Assembly (NCBI GenBank): GCA_902620525.1 | Contig: CACNIK010000007.1 | Coordinates: 1 to 51,147, forward strand | Reading direction: 5' to 3' | Origin: an uncultured Pelagibacteraceae bacterium | GTDB taxonomy: Bacteria > Pseudomonadota > Alphaproteobacteria > Pelagibacterales > Pelagibacteraceae | DNA length: 51,147 nt | Part shown: positions 23,077 through 31,633 of the stretch, one piece after another | Layout: the number at the start of each line of letters is the position of its first letter | Position numbering within the stretch: position 1 is the stretch's first letter | Program-made: the position numbers and the translations under genes | Notes under the pieces: model-generated | Databases searched by the model: none | Told to the model about the DNA's origin: nothing | Seen by the model: the letters and a program-made list of their open reading frames with translations, nothing else

Positions 23077-24267
23077 ATGAAAAAGTCTATAAACACATTT
23101 TTAAAACATCCCACTAAAGATAATGATAATAGATCTGCAAATCCACCTGTAACAAGAGCTTCAACAATACTTTTTAATACAATGCAAGAGATGATTTCTC
23201 ATGAAAAAAAAATTAAATTACACAAAAATATTACCCACTATTCTTACGGTCGATACGGCAGCACAACAACAATAGAACTGGAAAACATTATAAAAAAACT
23301 TGAGGCGGCTTATCACGTTTTTTTAACAGGCACAGGATTTGGAGGAATATCCTTAGCTTTAATGAGTTTGTGTAGGCCAGGAGATGAAATAATTGTTTCA
23401 GACAATGTATACGGACCTACGAAGGAAATTACAGAAGATCTATTAAAACAATTTAATATTATCGCGAAGTTTTATAACCCAGAGAAATTTGAGGATTTAC
23501 GAAATAAAATTTCAAAAAAAACTAAAATGATATTTGTAGAAAATCCGGGAAGTAATACTTTTGAATTCCAAGATTTAACTAAAATTGTCAAAATTGCAAA
23601 AAAGAAAAATATTGTTACTATGCTTGATAATACTTGGGGTACACCGCTATATTTAAAACCTCTTAAAATTGGATTCGATATATCATTTTCATCCGCAACA
23701 AAATATTTTTCTGGTCACTCAGATGCAATGGGTGGAACTTTAGCGGTAAACAAAAAAGTTTATAAAAAAATTATGTTTTTTTATAAATTATCCGGATATA
23801 GAATGTCAGCTGACGAAGCTTATTTAATTATAAGAGGTCTTAGAACTTTAGATGTAAGGCTAAAACAACATTATGAGAATGCTATAAAAGTTATAAATTA
23901 TTTAAAAAAACATAGAAAAGTAAAAGAGATTTTATTTCCTTACAAACCAAAATCTAAAAATTACAAACTTTGGAAAAAATATTATTCTGGTGCAACAAGC
24001 CTATTTTCCATAGTTATTAAAAGTAGAAAAAAATCTTCAGTAATAAAATTTGTAAATTCACTTGAATTATTTGGAATTGGTTATAGTTGGGGTGGATTTG
24101 AAAGTTTGGCGATTTTACAAGATTTAAAAAAAAAAACTGAATACATAAAAGGGCGACATTTCTATCGTTTTGGTAAAGACGAACATATTGTACGATTGCA
24201 TATTGGTTTAGAAGAACCAAAAGAATTAATTGCTGATCTAAATAAAGCTCTAAAATTTGTAAAATAA
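23077..24267 (+). CDS. metC: Cystathionine beta-lyase
   Basis: 396 residues, Cys/Met-metabolism PLP enzyme. Seen: RYGSTTTIELE, TGFGGISLALMSL, DNTWGTPLY, the PLP lysine in SSATKYFSGHSD near residue 208, and WGGFESLA near 335. It cleaves cystathionine to homocysteine, pyruvate and ammonia. No metB, metA or metY gene is in the window. It is separated by 65 bases from the divergent basic peptide gene and runs directly into an MFS carrier gene. Confidence 0.88.
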   Translation: MKKSINTFLKHPTKDNDNRSANPPVTRASTILFNTMQEMISHEKKIKLHKNITHYSYGRYGSTTTIELENIIKKLEAAYHVFLTGTGFGGISLALMSLCRPGDEIIVSDNVYGPTKEITEDLLKQFNIIAKFYNPEKFEDLRNKISKKTKMIFVENPGSNTFEFQDLTKIVKIAKKKNIVTMLDNTWGTPLYLKPLKIGFDISFSSATKYFSGHSDAMGGTLAVNKKVYKKIMFFYKLSGYRMSADEAYLIIRGLRTLDVRLKQHYENAIKVINYLKKHRKVKEILFPYKPKSKNYKLWKKYYSGATSLFSIVIKSRKKSSVIKFVNSLELFGIGYSWGGFESLAILQDLKKKTEYIKGRHFYRFGKDEHIVRLHIGLEEPKELIADLNKALKFVK

Positions 24268-25494
24268 ATGCCAGAAAAATTTATTAATAACAGATTAACT
24301 CTAATTGTTCTAATCTCAGCTTGCGTAGTGATAATGATTTCTATGGGTCTCAGACAGACCTTTGGACTTTTCTTTCAAGCTTTTGAAGAAGGATTAGGAT
24401 GTACGCGTACAGAGTTTGGTCTAGCAATTGGTATTCAAATGATTTTTTGGGGAATGTTTTCTCCTTTGTTTGGATTAGTTGCAGATAGGTTTGGAGGAAA
24501 TAAAGCAGTTTTTATTGGTTTTCTAATTTTTGGAGCAGGTATATTTATGCTTTATTCTGGGCCAAACACAGGTATTTATTTTCAAATTAGTCTTGGAGTT
24601 TTAATTGGAATTGCTTTAGGAGCTACTGCAATAAGTGTACCTGTCTCAGAAGTTAGCAAACATTTTCCGAATGAGAAAAGAACAATAGCCTCAGGTCTTG
24701 TTACTGCAGCAGCATCAGTTGGATATTTTATTGCACCTCTTTTTACAAAATATTCCTTAGGGGAATTCGGCTGGGAAGAAACTTTAAAATATTTCTTATA
24801 TTTTATTTTATTTGGCTCAATAGTTTCATTATTCATATTTGCCCCAAAAAAGTTAATTGATCAAAATCAATCAGTTATAAAAAATCAAACTTTTTTTGAA
24901 GCACTAAAAGAAGCTTTCTCTCATAGAGGATATCTTTTACTTAATGCAGGTTTTTTTGTTTGTGGTTTTCAAATAACATTGATCGCTACGCATATACCTG
25001 GATATATGCAAGAAAGAGGTATGGGAGGTTGGTCTGCAACGATTATTTTAGCACTAATTGGATTATTTAATATTATCGGAACTTTGGGGATGGGATATTT
25101 AGGAACTAAATATAGAAAAAAAAGCTTACTTTGTATTCTCTATGCCTTGAGAGCGGTATCGATAGCAATTTTTATTTTTTCACCTCCATCAAACATAATG
25201 TCTATAGTTTTCGGAATTTCTTTTGGACTATTATGGCTATCTACTGTTCCCCCAACAAATGGCATTGTGGCGCAAATATTTGGAACAAAATATTTAAGTT
25301 CCCTTTTTGGTATTGTTTTTTTGAGTCACCAAGTTGGAGCTTTCATAGGAGCGTATCTAGGGGGATATTTTTATGATCAATTTGGTTCTTATGATTATGC
25401 TTTTTACATGGCCATTGCCTTATCGATATTCGCAACAATCGTTCATTACCCTATAAATGAAAGACCTATTCAAAGATCAGAAGCAACAATTTAA
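24268..25494 (+). CDS. Major facilitator superfamily transporter
   Basis: 408 residues, twelve membrane helices. MFS loop GLVADRFGGNKAVFIG near residue 70, and GYLGTKYRKKSLLC in the second half. The start (SMGLRQTFGLFFQAFEEGLG) resembles the MCT/OFA-like group that exchanges monocarboxylates. It starts right after the metC stop, so the substrate may be linked to methionine or another sulfur compound, but this is inference. Confidence 0.85.
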   Translation: MPEKFINNRLTLIVLISACVVIMISMGLRQTFGLFFQAFEEGLGCTRTEFGLAIGIQMIFWGMFSPLFGLVADRFGGNKAVFIGFLIFGAGIFMLYSGPNTGIYFQISLGVLIGIALGATAISVPVSEVSKHFPNEKRTIASGLVTAAASVGYFIAPLFTKYSLGEFGWEETLKYFLYFILFGSIVSLFIFAPKKLIDQNQSVIKNQTFFEALKEAFSHRGYLLLNAGFFVCGFQITLIATHIPGYMQERGMGGWSATIILALIGLFNIIGTLGMGYLGTKYRKKSLLCILYALRAVSIAIFIFSPPSNIMSIVFGISFGLLWLSTVPPTNGIVAQIFGTKYLSSLFGIVFLSHQVGAFIGAYLGGYFYDQFGSYDYAFYMAIALSIFATIVHYPINERPIQRSEATI

Positions 25495-25522
25495 GGTTGT
25501 ATTTTGAGTCTAAACTGGAATC

Positions 25523-25559
25523 AAAGGTGAATCAAAACGAGAACATCGCACCTTTTTTT
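25523..25559 (+). terminator. Probable terminator of the metC operon
   Basis: AAAGGTG (25523-25529) pairs with CACCTTT (25549-25555), loop of 19 bases, followed by a T-run. The long loop weakens the case, but its position just after the MFS stop fits. Confidence 0.55.
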
Positions 25560-25639
25560 GTATACTTAGTGTGGATAAATCATTATTCTATTTCCTAAGT
25601 TTAATCAGTTTTAATAATGTTAATTAACCAAGGAGATAT

Positions 25640-26305
25640 ATGTTTTCACAAGAACTAAATAAAAAATTAGACCAGTACCATTTATTAAACCATCCATTCT
25701 ATAAGTCATGGAACGAAGGGAAATTGACGAGAGAAATAATTAAAGATTACGCAGAACAATATTACCAACATGTAAAAGCATTTCCAAGATACATAAGTGC
25801 TACACATTCAATTTGTGAAGACATTGAAAAAAGAAAAATTCTTTTAGAAAATCTTCAAGACGAGGAAAATCCAAACGCGGACCATCCGAAGCTATGGAAA
25901 AATTTCGCATTGGCGATGGGTGCTGACAAAGATAAGATCGAAGATGTAAAGAGAGAATGGTTTACTAACGATATGATTGAAAACTTTTTTCATCAAGCAA
26001 GAAAATCATACGCTGAAGGTTTAGCTTCTTTATATACTTATGAAAGACAAATACCTGAAATTGCTGAAACAAAAATAAGAGGACTTAAAAACTTTTATGG
26101 AGTTACATCAAAAGAAGGCTTAGAGTTTTTTGAAGCACATAAAGCTGCTGACGTAATTCACAGAAAAGAATGTGAAAAACTTTTAGACGCTTTGACAGAA
26201 GAAGAAAAATCTAAAGCAGAAAAAGCTTCAATGTTGACTGCAAGATATCTTTGGAACTTCTTAAGCGGGATGTCTACAAAACATAAAATACAAGCTGCAG
26301 CTTAA
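25640..26305 (+). CDS. CADD-family diiron enzyme, probable self-sacrificing pABA synthase
   Basis: 221 residues in the PqqC/TenA (heme-oxygenase-like) fold. All positions known in Chlamydia CADD have matches at a constant offset: diiron ligands Glu75, His82, Glu135, His167, Asp171 and His174, the donor tyrosine Tyr21 (HPFYKSW) and Lys145. CADD makes p-aminobenzoate from its own tyrosine, bypassing pabABC. A good AAGGAG site precedes the ATG. It stands alone between two transcripts. With folE in the same window this supports folate synthesis. The role in this organism is inferred. Confidence 0.85.
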   Translation: MFSQELNKKLDQYHLLNHPFYKSWNEGKLTREIIKDYAEQYYQHVKAFPRYISATHSICEDIEKRKILLENLQDEENPNADHPKLWKNFALAMGADKDKIEDVKREWFTNDMIENFFHQARKSYAEGLASLYTYERQIPEIAETKIRGLKNFYGVTSKEGLEFFEAHKAADVIHRKECEKLLDALTEEEKSKAEKASMLTARYLWNFLSGMSTKHKIQAAA

Positions 26306-26342
26306 AACAGATTAATAGTCAAATCCATCGTACGCTAGTATT

Positions 26343-27560
26343 ATGAGAATTGTTAAACTATTTGTTATTTATTTAATTGTAATAATTTATAGTTTAGAAA
26401 TTCTTACATTCCTATTTATTCCTAGTGAACAAAAAAACATGGTAGATGTCAAAAACACTAGAATAAAATTAGCGATAGAAAAAAAAATAAACTTTGATGT
26501 GAGATCACAAGAACAAGTTTATGTTGATTTAAAAAGCAAAAATGAAAGTATTAAACCTGGATTTCTATATGCAAAACATTTTAGTAATTTAAAGATTTTT
26601 AAAGAAGCAAAAAAAAATAATGAAATCATTCCCTTTAGAGGTCCAATAAATAGTTTAACAGTATCCTGTGCCGAAAATCTTCAATATAAATTGGTAAAAA
26701 ACGATAAATATGGTTTCAAAAATAATAATATTATTTACGAAAAAAAAATACAAAACTTTTTATTAGGAGACTCTTATGCTGAAGGTTTATGTGAGAATAA
26801 CAAAAATGATATTGCAGGACATTTAAATGAAAAAAAAATTTACACTATTAACTTCGGTGTAACTGGCACCGGTCCTTTAATTTCTTTAGCAATTTTAAGA
26901 GAATTTGGAAATTACTTTAAGCCTAAAAATGTAATATATCTATATTTTGAAGGAAATGATTTAGATGAACTTAATTATGAAAAAGAAGATGCCATTTTAA
27001 TTAAATATTTAAATGATAATTTTAATCAAGATTATTTGAATAAATACGATGACATCAAATCTTTTTTAGTTAAAGCTGAGCAAGAAACAGAGAAAATAAT
27101 TTATGCAAAATCAAAAAATTCTTTTTCACCAAATAAAAAAAACAAATTTGATATTTCGAAGGCACATTTAAAAGATATTTTAGAAATTAACAATCTAAGA
27201 AATATATTCAAATATAAAATTCTTAAAAAACAGGAAGAGTTTTATGATTTAAACCTTTTATATAAAACTGTTGAAAAAATGAATGATGATACAAAAAAAT
27301 GGAATGGTAATTATATTTTTGTATATGTGCCTACCTGGTCAAGATATTTTACAAAATTTACTAAATATGATGCAAAAATAGACTTAAAAAAGGAAATTAT
27401 TAATAATCTTAATTCGAAAAATATAAAAGTTTTAGATTTGACAGATTACTTTAATAAAATAGATAATATTGAGCAATATTATCCTTTGGGCTTTCTGGGC
27501 CATTATAATTCGAGGGGCTATAAGAAAATAGCTGAAATCATTGAGAAAAGTTTAGACTAG
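26343..27560 (+). CDS. SGNH/GDSL-hydrolase-like membrane-anchored protein
   Basis: 405 residues. One N-terminal membrane helix, then an SGNH-type domain: nucleophile motif LLGDSYAEG near residue 140, FEGNDLDEL as the N block, and GHYNSRGYKKIAE with the catalytic His near 385. Such proteins deacylate or acylate envelope glycans. A second protein of this layout is at 36104. It is flanked by the CADD gene and the apr cluster, with no evident operon. Confidence 0.7.
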   Translation: MRIVKLFVIYLIVIIYSLEILTFLFIPSEQKNMVDVKNTRIKLAIEKKINFDVRSQEQVYVDLKSKNESIKPGFLYAKHFSNLKIFKEAKKNNEIIPFRGPINSLTVSCAENLQYKLVKNDKYGFKNNNIIYEKKIQNFLLGDSYAEGLCENNKNDIAGHLNEKKIYTINFGVTGTGPLISLAILREFGNYFKPKNVIYLYFEGNDLDELNYEKEDAILIKYLNDNFNQDYLNKYDDIKSFLVKAEQETEKIIYAKSKNSFSPNKKNKFDISKAHLKDILEINNLRNIFKYKILKKQEEFYDLNLLYKTVEKMNDDTKKWNGNYIFVYVPTWSRYFTKFTKYDAKIDLKKEIINNLNSKNIKVLDLTDYFNKIDNIEQYYPLGFLGHYNSRGYKKIAEIIEKSLD

Positions 27561-27617
27561 ATTTAAGAAATTATATTGTTAATGTGATATTTTCAAAATT
27601 TAAAACTCTTAGAAACT

Positions 27618-27998
27618 ATGAAAAACAACAATTATAAATGGGATAACAAAAAACCAACAGCTCAAATGCTGGGAAGGTGGCAGCCATGGCATGCTGGACA
27701 CCAAAAGTTATTCGAAGAGATATTAAAAAAAACTGGTCAGGTAAATATCATGGTTAGGGATGTTCAAGGTGTGGATGATAATCCTTTTAACTTTGAAACA
27801 GTAAAAAAAAATATTTTAGAAGCATTAAAAGATTATGAGGGAAGAATAAAAGTTACTTTAGTACCTAATATAACTAACATTTGTTATGGACGGGGAGTGG
27901 GCTATAAAATAGAAGAAATAGTTCTCGACGAAAAGACGCAGCAAATTTCTGCAACTAAAATTAGAGAACAAATGAGGAAGGATGGAAAGCTCAAATAA
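27618..27998 (+). CDS. Small HxGH nucleotidyltransferase heading the apr cluster
   Basis: 126 residues with a cytidylyltransferase-like fold: GRWQPWHAGHQKLFEEIL near residue 19 carries HxGH (His25, His28), and ISATKIREQMRK near 110 is the second nucleotide motif. This superfamily includes ATP sulfurylase, NMN and pantetheine-phosphate adenylyltransferases. It lies 49 bases upstream of aprM on the same strand. No sat gene is in the window, so an APS-related adenylyl transfer is worth testing. The substrate is unknown. Confidence 0.75.
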   Translation: MKNNNYKWDNKKPTAQMLGRWQPWHAGHQKLFEEILKKTGQVNIMVRDVQGVDDNPFNFETVKKNILEALKDYEGRIKVTLVPNITNICYGRGVGYKIEEIVLDEKTQQISATKIREQMRKDGKLK

Positions 27999-28047
27999 TT
28001 GCGAAGTTCTCACTTGACCTGTATACATCAAACTAATAAAATTATTC

Positions 28048-28839
28048 ATGCTAACAATTAATCCTTTTGCGGAACTATCAACAATTATACCTTCCTTTGT
28101 TTTGCAATCATTTGTGATTGCGATGGTATTGTTGATTATCATTGGCACAGGTTTGGATATGCTACACAAAAAAAATGTAGTTTATTTTTTTAGAAACGCG
28201 GTAAAAGCAAAAAAATCTGCAAAAAAAGAGTTAAGTGCAGGAAAAAAAACAGCTGTAATTTTAAAAACAGTAGCTAGCGATATCGCAACGACATCCGAAC
28301 TTGGATTTGGAAAGAGAAGATTGGCTCATGTTTTAGGTATGTACGGAACAATCTTTTTTTGGATAGCATCCGTAATTTTAATATTTAAATATACTGATGG
28401 CGCAACTGCTCCAATTTATATTCCAATTATTTGGCATGTTGGGGCGATAATGACTTGTATTGGAGGATATTGGTTTTGGTTTTTTTTAAGAGTAGATGTA
28501 TCTGCTGAGGCACATCCTTGGTATAGAATTATTACCGCTGATTTATTTGTTTTAGCTTTACTTGCTTGCGCTACTTTCGGATTAGCTTGGTCATTTTTTC
28601 AGTCAGCAGAGATGATTGGTTTGAGTTACTTATTTTTAATTTTATTTGTTCTTGCAAATCTTGCATTATTCGGGGGAGTTTATTGGTCAAAATTTGCACA
28701 TATGTTCTATAAACCTGGTGCTGCAATACAAAAAAATTTAGCTGAAGCTGATGGCTCTAGAGACAATTTGCCTCCTCCTGCTGATGCTCCAGAACAGTTT
28801 GGCCTTGGTATTAAAAGAGAGCAACCAAAACATTATTAA
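28048..28839 (+). CDS. aprM: AprM, membrane partner of APS reductase
   Basis: 263 residues, six or so membrane helices. A cytoplasmic Lys-rich segment (FRNAVKAKKSAKKEL) precedes SELGFGKRRLAHVLGMYG, and HVGAIMTCIGGYWFWF and FLRVDVSAEAHPW follow. The heme-like His positions and the aprB-aprA genes downstream identify it as AprM, which in sulfur oxidisers and SAR11 replaces QmoABC as electron link to quinones. The electron route is inference from the family. Confidence 0.85.
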   Translation: MLTINPFAELSTIIPSFVLQSFVIAMVLLIIIGTGLDMLHKKNVVYFFRNAVKAKKSAKKELSAGKKTAVILKTVASDIATTSELGFGKRRLAHVLGMYGTIFFWIASVILIFKYTDGATAPIYIPIIWHVGAIMTCIGGYWFWFFLRVDVSAEAHPWYRIITADLFVLALLACATFGLAWSFFQSAEMIGLSYLFLILFVLANLALFGGVYWSKFAHMFYKPGAAIQKNLAEADGSRDNLPPPADAPEQFGLGIKREQPKHY

Positions 28840-28902
28840 CATTATGATTAATAAAACTAGTATATTATTAAAAGCTAATATAGTAATTAGAGAGAATTAA
28901 TT

Positions 28903-29373
28903 ATGTCTACTTTTGTATATATGACGAGATGTGATGGATGCGGGCACTGCGTAGATATTTGTCCTTCGGATATTATGCACATTGATGAAACTATAAGAAG
29001 AGCAAAAAATATTGAACCAAATTTTTGTTGGGAATGCTATTCGTGTGTAAAAGCGTGTCCTAATCATGCCATTGATGTAAGAGGATATGCGGATTTTGCA
29101 CCTATGGGCCACAGCGTAAGAGTAAGAAGAGAAGAAGAAAAGGGAACTATATCTTGGAAAATAAAATTTAGAAATGGAACAGAAAAAGATTTTGTTTCTC
29201 CCATTACAACTAAACCATGGGGAAAATTTATTCCAAAATTAGCTGATGGAGATAAACCTCGTCAAGGCGAAATGAACTCTCAAGTTCTATATTCTGAACC
29301 GGAAGGGTTAGATACCAAAAAAGATTTACCTACTATAAGCAAAGACTCTTTTAAAAAAGGGGTTTATTACTAA
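28903..29373 (+). CDS. aprB: Adenylylsulfate reductase beta subunit
   Basis: 156 residues. Two [4Fe-4S] motifs at the N-terminus: CDGCGHCVDICP near residue 10 and CWECYSCVKACP near 45, followed by HAIDVRGYADFAPMG typical of AprB. It passes electrons between AprA's FAD and the membrane. Its stop overlaps the aprA start by 1 base. AGAGAGA upstream is the probable ribosome site. Confidence 0.96.
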   Translation: MSTFVYMTRCDGCGHCVDICPSDIMHIDETIRRAKNIEPNFCWECYSCVKACPNHAIDVRGYADFAPMGHSVRVRREEEKGTISWKIKFRNGTEKDFVSPITTKPWGKFIPKLADGDKPRQGEMNSQVLYSEPEGLDTKKDLPTISKDSFKKGVYY

Positions 29374-31232
29374 TGCCAAAAAGTAAAACTGTTCATGAAA
29401 GTTGTGATGTTCTTGTTGTAGGCGGAGGTATGGCTGGAACAGGAGCAACATTTGAAGCCAGACACTGGGGAAGAGATTTAAGAATTATCTGTGTAGAAAA
29501 AGCCAATATAGACAGAAGTGGTGCAGTAGCTCAAGGTTTGTACGCCATAAACTGTTATATGGGAATGAGATGGAACGAAAATCAACCAGAGGACCATGTA
29601 AGATACGCAAGAAATGATCTTATGGGACTTGTAAGAGAAGACTTAGGCTATGATATGGCTCGTCATGTAGACTCTACAGTTCACATGTTTGATGAATGGG
29701 GTCTTCCAATGATGAAAGACAAAAAAACTGGCAGATACCAAAGAGAAGGCAAATGGCAAATTATGATTCATGGTGAAAGCTATAAACCTATTGTAGCCGA
29801 GGCCGCAAAAAAATCTGCAGATAAAATTTATAATAGAATTATGGTTACACACTTACTGATGGATGAAAAAAATGAGAATAGAGTAGGTGGAGCTGTAGGG
29901 TTTAATATGAGAACTGGTGACTACCACGTGTTTAAAGCTAAAACTGTAATAGTAGCCGCTGGTGGAGCTTCACATATATTTAAACCTAGAGCAGTTGGAG
30001 AAGGAATGGGTAGAACTTGGTACGCTCCTTGGAGTAATGGATCTGCATATGCATTACCAATCGCAGCTGGAGCCAAAATGACTCAAATGGAGAATAGAAT
30101 TGTATTATGTAGATTTAAAGATGGATATGGTCCTGTAGGTGCTTACTTTTTACATTTAAAAACTTATACGCAAAATGCAAATGGCGAAAATTATGAGAAA
30201 AAATGGTACGATAAGACAAAAGAATTAGTTGGGGAATATATAGATCATCATCCAACTCCAACTTGTTTGAGAAATCATGCATTTATTCAAGAAGTGATGG
30301 CCGGTGGTGGACCAATTCACATGGTGACAAAAGAAGCTTTCCAAGATCCGCATTTGGAAACAGTTGGATGGGAAAATTTTTTAGGTATGACTGTTGGTCA
30401 AGCTGTCGTATGGGCTTCACAAAACATTGATCCTAAATATACTAATCCTGAACTAACGACATCTGAACCATATGTCATGGGTTCTCATGCTACTTGCTCT
30501 GGTGCTTGGGTTAGCGGTCCAGAAGATATAGCTCCGCCTGAATATTTTTGGGGTTATAATAGGATGACCACAGTTGAAGGTTTGTTTGGAGCAGGTGATA
30601 CTGTTGGAGGAAGCGCCCATAAATTTTCATCCGGTTCTTTCACAGAAGGAAGATTAGCAGCTAAAGCAGCGGTTAAATATATAGAGGATAAAAAAGCAGA
30701 AGATATTAATGTGAGTGATAAGCAATGTGATAATTTGAGAGATATCATTTATAAACCTTTAGACAATTACACTATTGGTAGAAACGAGATTACAGGCGGA
30801 ACAGTTTCACCGAGTTACATTTCTCCTATTCAAGGATTGCAAAGACTTCAAAAAATAATGGATGAGTATGTAGGCGGGATTACTGCTAATTATATGACTA
30901 ATGATAATTTATTAAAAAAAGGTTTAGAATTATTAGATTGGTTACAAGAAGATTTAGAAAATGTAGGTGCTGAAGATTATCACCAATTAATGAGAGCATG
31001 GGAATTAAAACATAGAACTTTAACTTCACAGTGCGTGACAGAGCATACTCTTTTTAGAGAAGAAACTCGTTGGCCTGGTTATTATTATAGAGGTGACAAG
31101 TTAAAATTAGATGATGAAAATTGGCATTGCCTAACTGTTTCAAGAAGAGACCCTAAAACTGGCAAGTTTACATTAGAAAAAATGCCTGTTTATCACATAG
31201 TTGGTGACGAAAAGAAAAAGAAAGCCTCTTAA
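29373..31232 (+). CDS. aprA: Adenylylsulfate reductase alpha subunit
   Basis: 619 residues, FAD-binding fumarate-reductase-like protein. DVLVVGGGMAGTGATFEA at the N-terminus, RSGAVAQGLYAINCYMG, AAGGASHIFKPRAVGEGMGRTWY, and HATCSGAWVSGPED are AprA signatures. In SAR11, which cannot use sulfate reductively, it probably runs as sulfite + AMP to APS, releasing electrons. This fits the sulfite-forming SuyAB and Xsc genes nearby. Confidence 0.97.
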   Translation: MPKSKTVHESCDVLVVGGGMAGTGATFEARHWGRDLRIICVEKANIDRSGAVAQGLYAINCYMGMRWNENQPEDHVRYARNDLMGLVREDLGYDMARHVDSTVHMFDEWGLPMMKDKKTGRYQREGKWQIMIHGESYKPIVAEAAKKSADKIYNRIMVTHLLMDEKNENRVGGAVGFNMRTGDYHVFKAKTVIVAAGGASHIFKPRAVGEGMGRTWYAPWSNGSAYALPIAAGAKMTQMENRIVLCRFKDGYGPVGAYFLHLKTYTQNANGENYEKKWYDKTKELVGEYIDHHPTPTCLRNHAFIQEVMAGGGPIHMVTKEAFQDPHLETVGWENFLGMTVGQAVVWASQNIDPKYTNPELTTSEPYVMGSHATCSGAWVSGPEDIAPPEYFWGYNRMTTVEGLFGAGDTVGGSAHKFSSGSFTEGRLAAKAAVKYIEDKKAEDINVSDKQCDNLRDIIYKPLDNYTIGRNEITGGTVSPSYISPIQGLQRLQKIMDEYVGGITANYMTNDNLLKKGLELLDWLQEDLENVGAEDYHQLMRAWELKHRTLTSQCVTEHTLFREETRWPGYYYRGDKLKLDDENWHCLTVSRRDPKTGKFTLEKMPVYHIVGDEKKKKAS

Positions 31233-31241
31233 TCAATAAAA

Positions 31242-31592
31242 ATGAACTTGTTAGAGAAAAGTGATGACGAGATCATTAAAATTGCTAATCCTATTTGGTT
31301 AAATTTAGTTAAATCATCGAATATAAAAGATTATGGAGGTTTTACCAAAGATTTTTCATCTCAGATGTTGTATGGAGCTAATGAAGTAGAATTAGGAAAA
31401 CAATGGGCAAGCAATAAACTACTTACAAGTCTTTCAGAACAACAAGAAGTTTTAGGTTGTATAAGAAGGGATAATTTTATTACAGTTTTATACAAGCAAA
31501 AAAGTGATACAGTTAAAGGGGATTTTCTAGGTAGATTAGTTTTAGGTGTCGAAGGCGACTTAGTGAAAGTATTCGGAGCCACAATTTATTAA
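31242..31592 (+). CDS. 116-residue protein of the apr cluster, unknown function
   Basis: Starts 10 bases after aprA. No signal peptide or membrane helix. Seen: DEIIKIANPIWLNLVKSSN near the start, an amphipathic middle, and a beta-rich C-terminus ending VEGDLVKVFGATIY. A single Cys is in VLGCIRRD. I do not recognise a family. Its place between aprA and the sulfite exporter suggests a sulfite- or APS-related accessory role. Confidence 0.7.
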   Translation: MNLLEKSDDEIIKIANPIWLNLVKSSNIKDYGGFTKDFSSQMLYGANEVELGKQWASNKLLTSLSEQQEVLGCIRRDNFITVLYKQKSDTVKGDFLGRLVLGVEGDLVKVFGATIY

Positions 31593-31613
31593 TATTGACA
31601 AGGTCAGTTTTCA

Positions 31614-31633
31614 AGCATACTTAGACGTATGCT
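31614..31633 (+). promoter_or_regulatory. Hairpin covering the exporter start codon
   Basis: AGCATAC (31614-31620) pairs perfectly with GTATGCT (31627-31633), loop TTAGAC. The 3' arm contains the ATG at 31629. Closing it would hide the start codon. Confidence 0.45.

Noticed and set aside
28014-28041. Promoter and leaderless start for aprM (TTGACC followed by AATAAA)
   Set aside because: The spacing is off and the -10 would put the start point almost on the ATG; too weak to list.
30554-30748. Minus-strand frame within aprA
   Set aside because: Antisense shadow of a highly conserved gene, without a start context.
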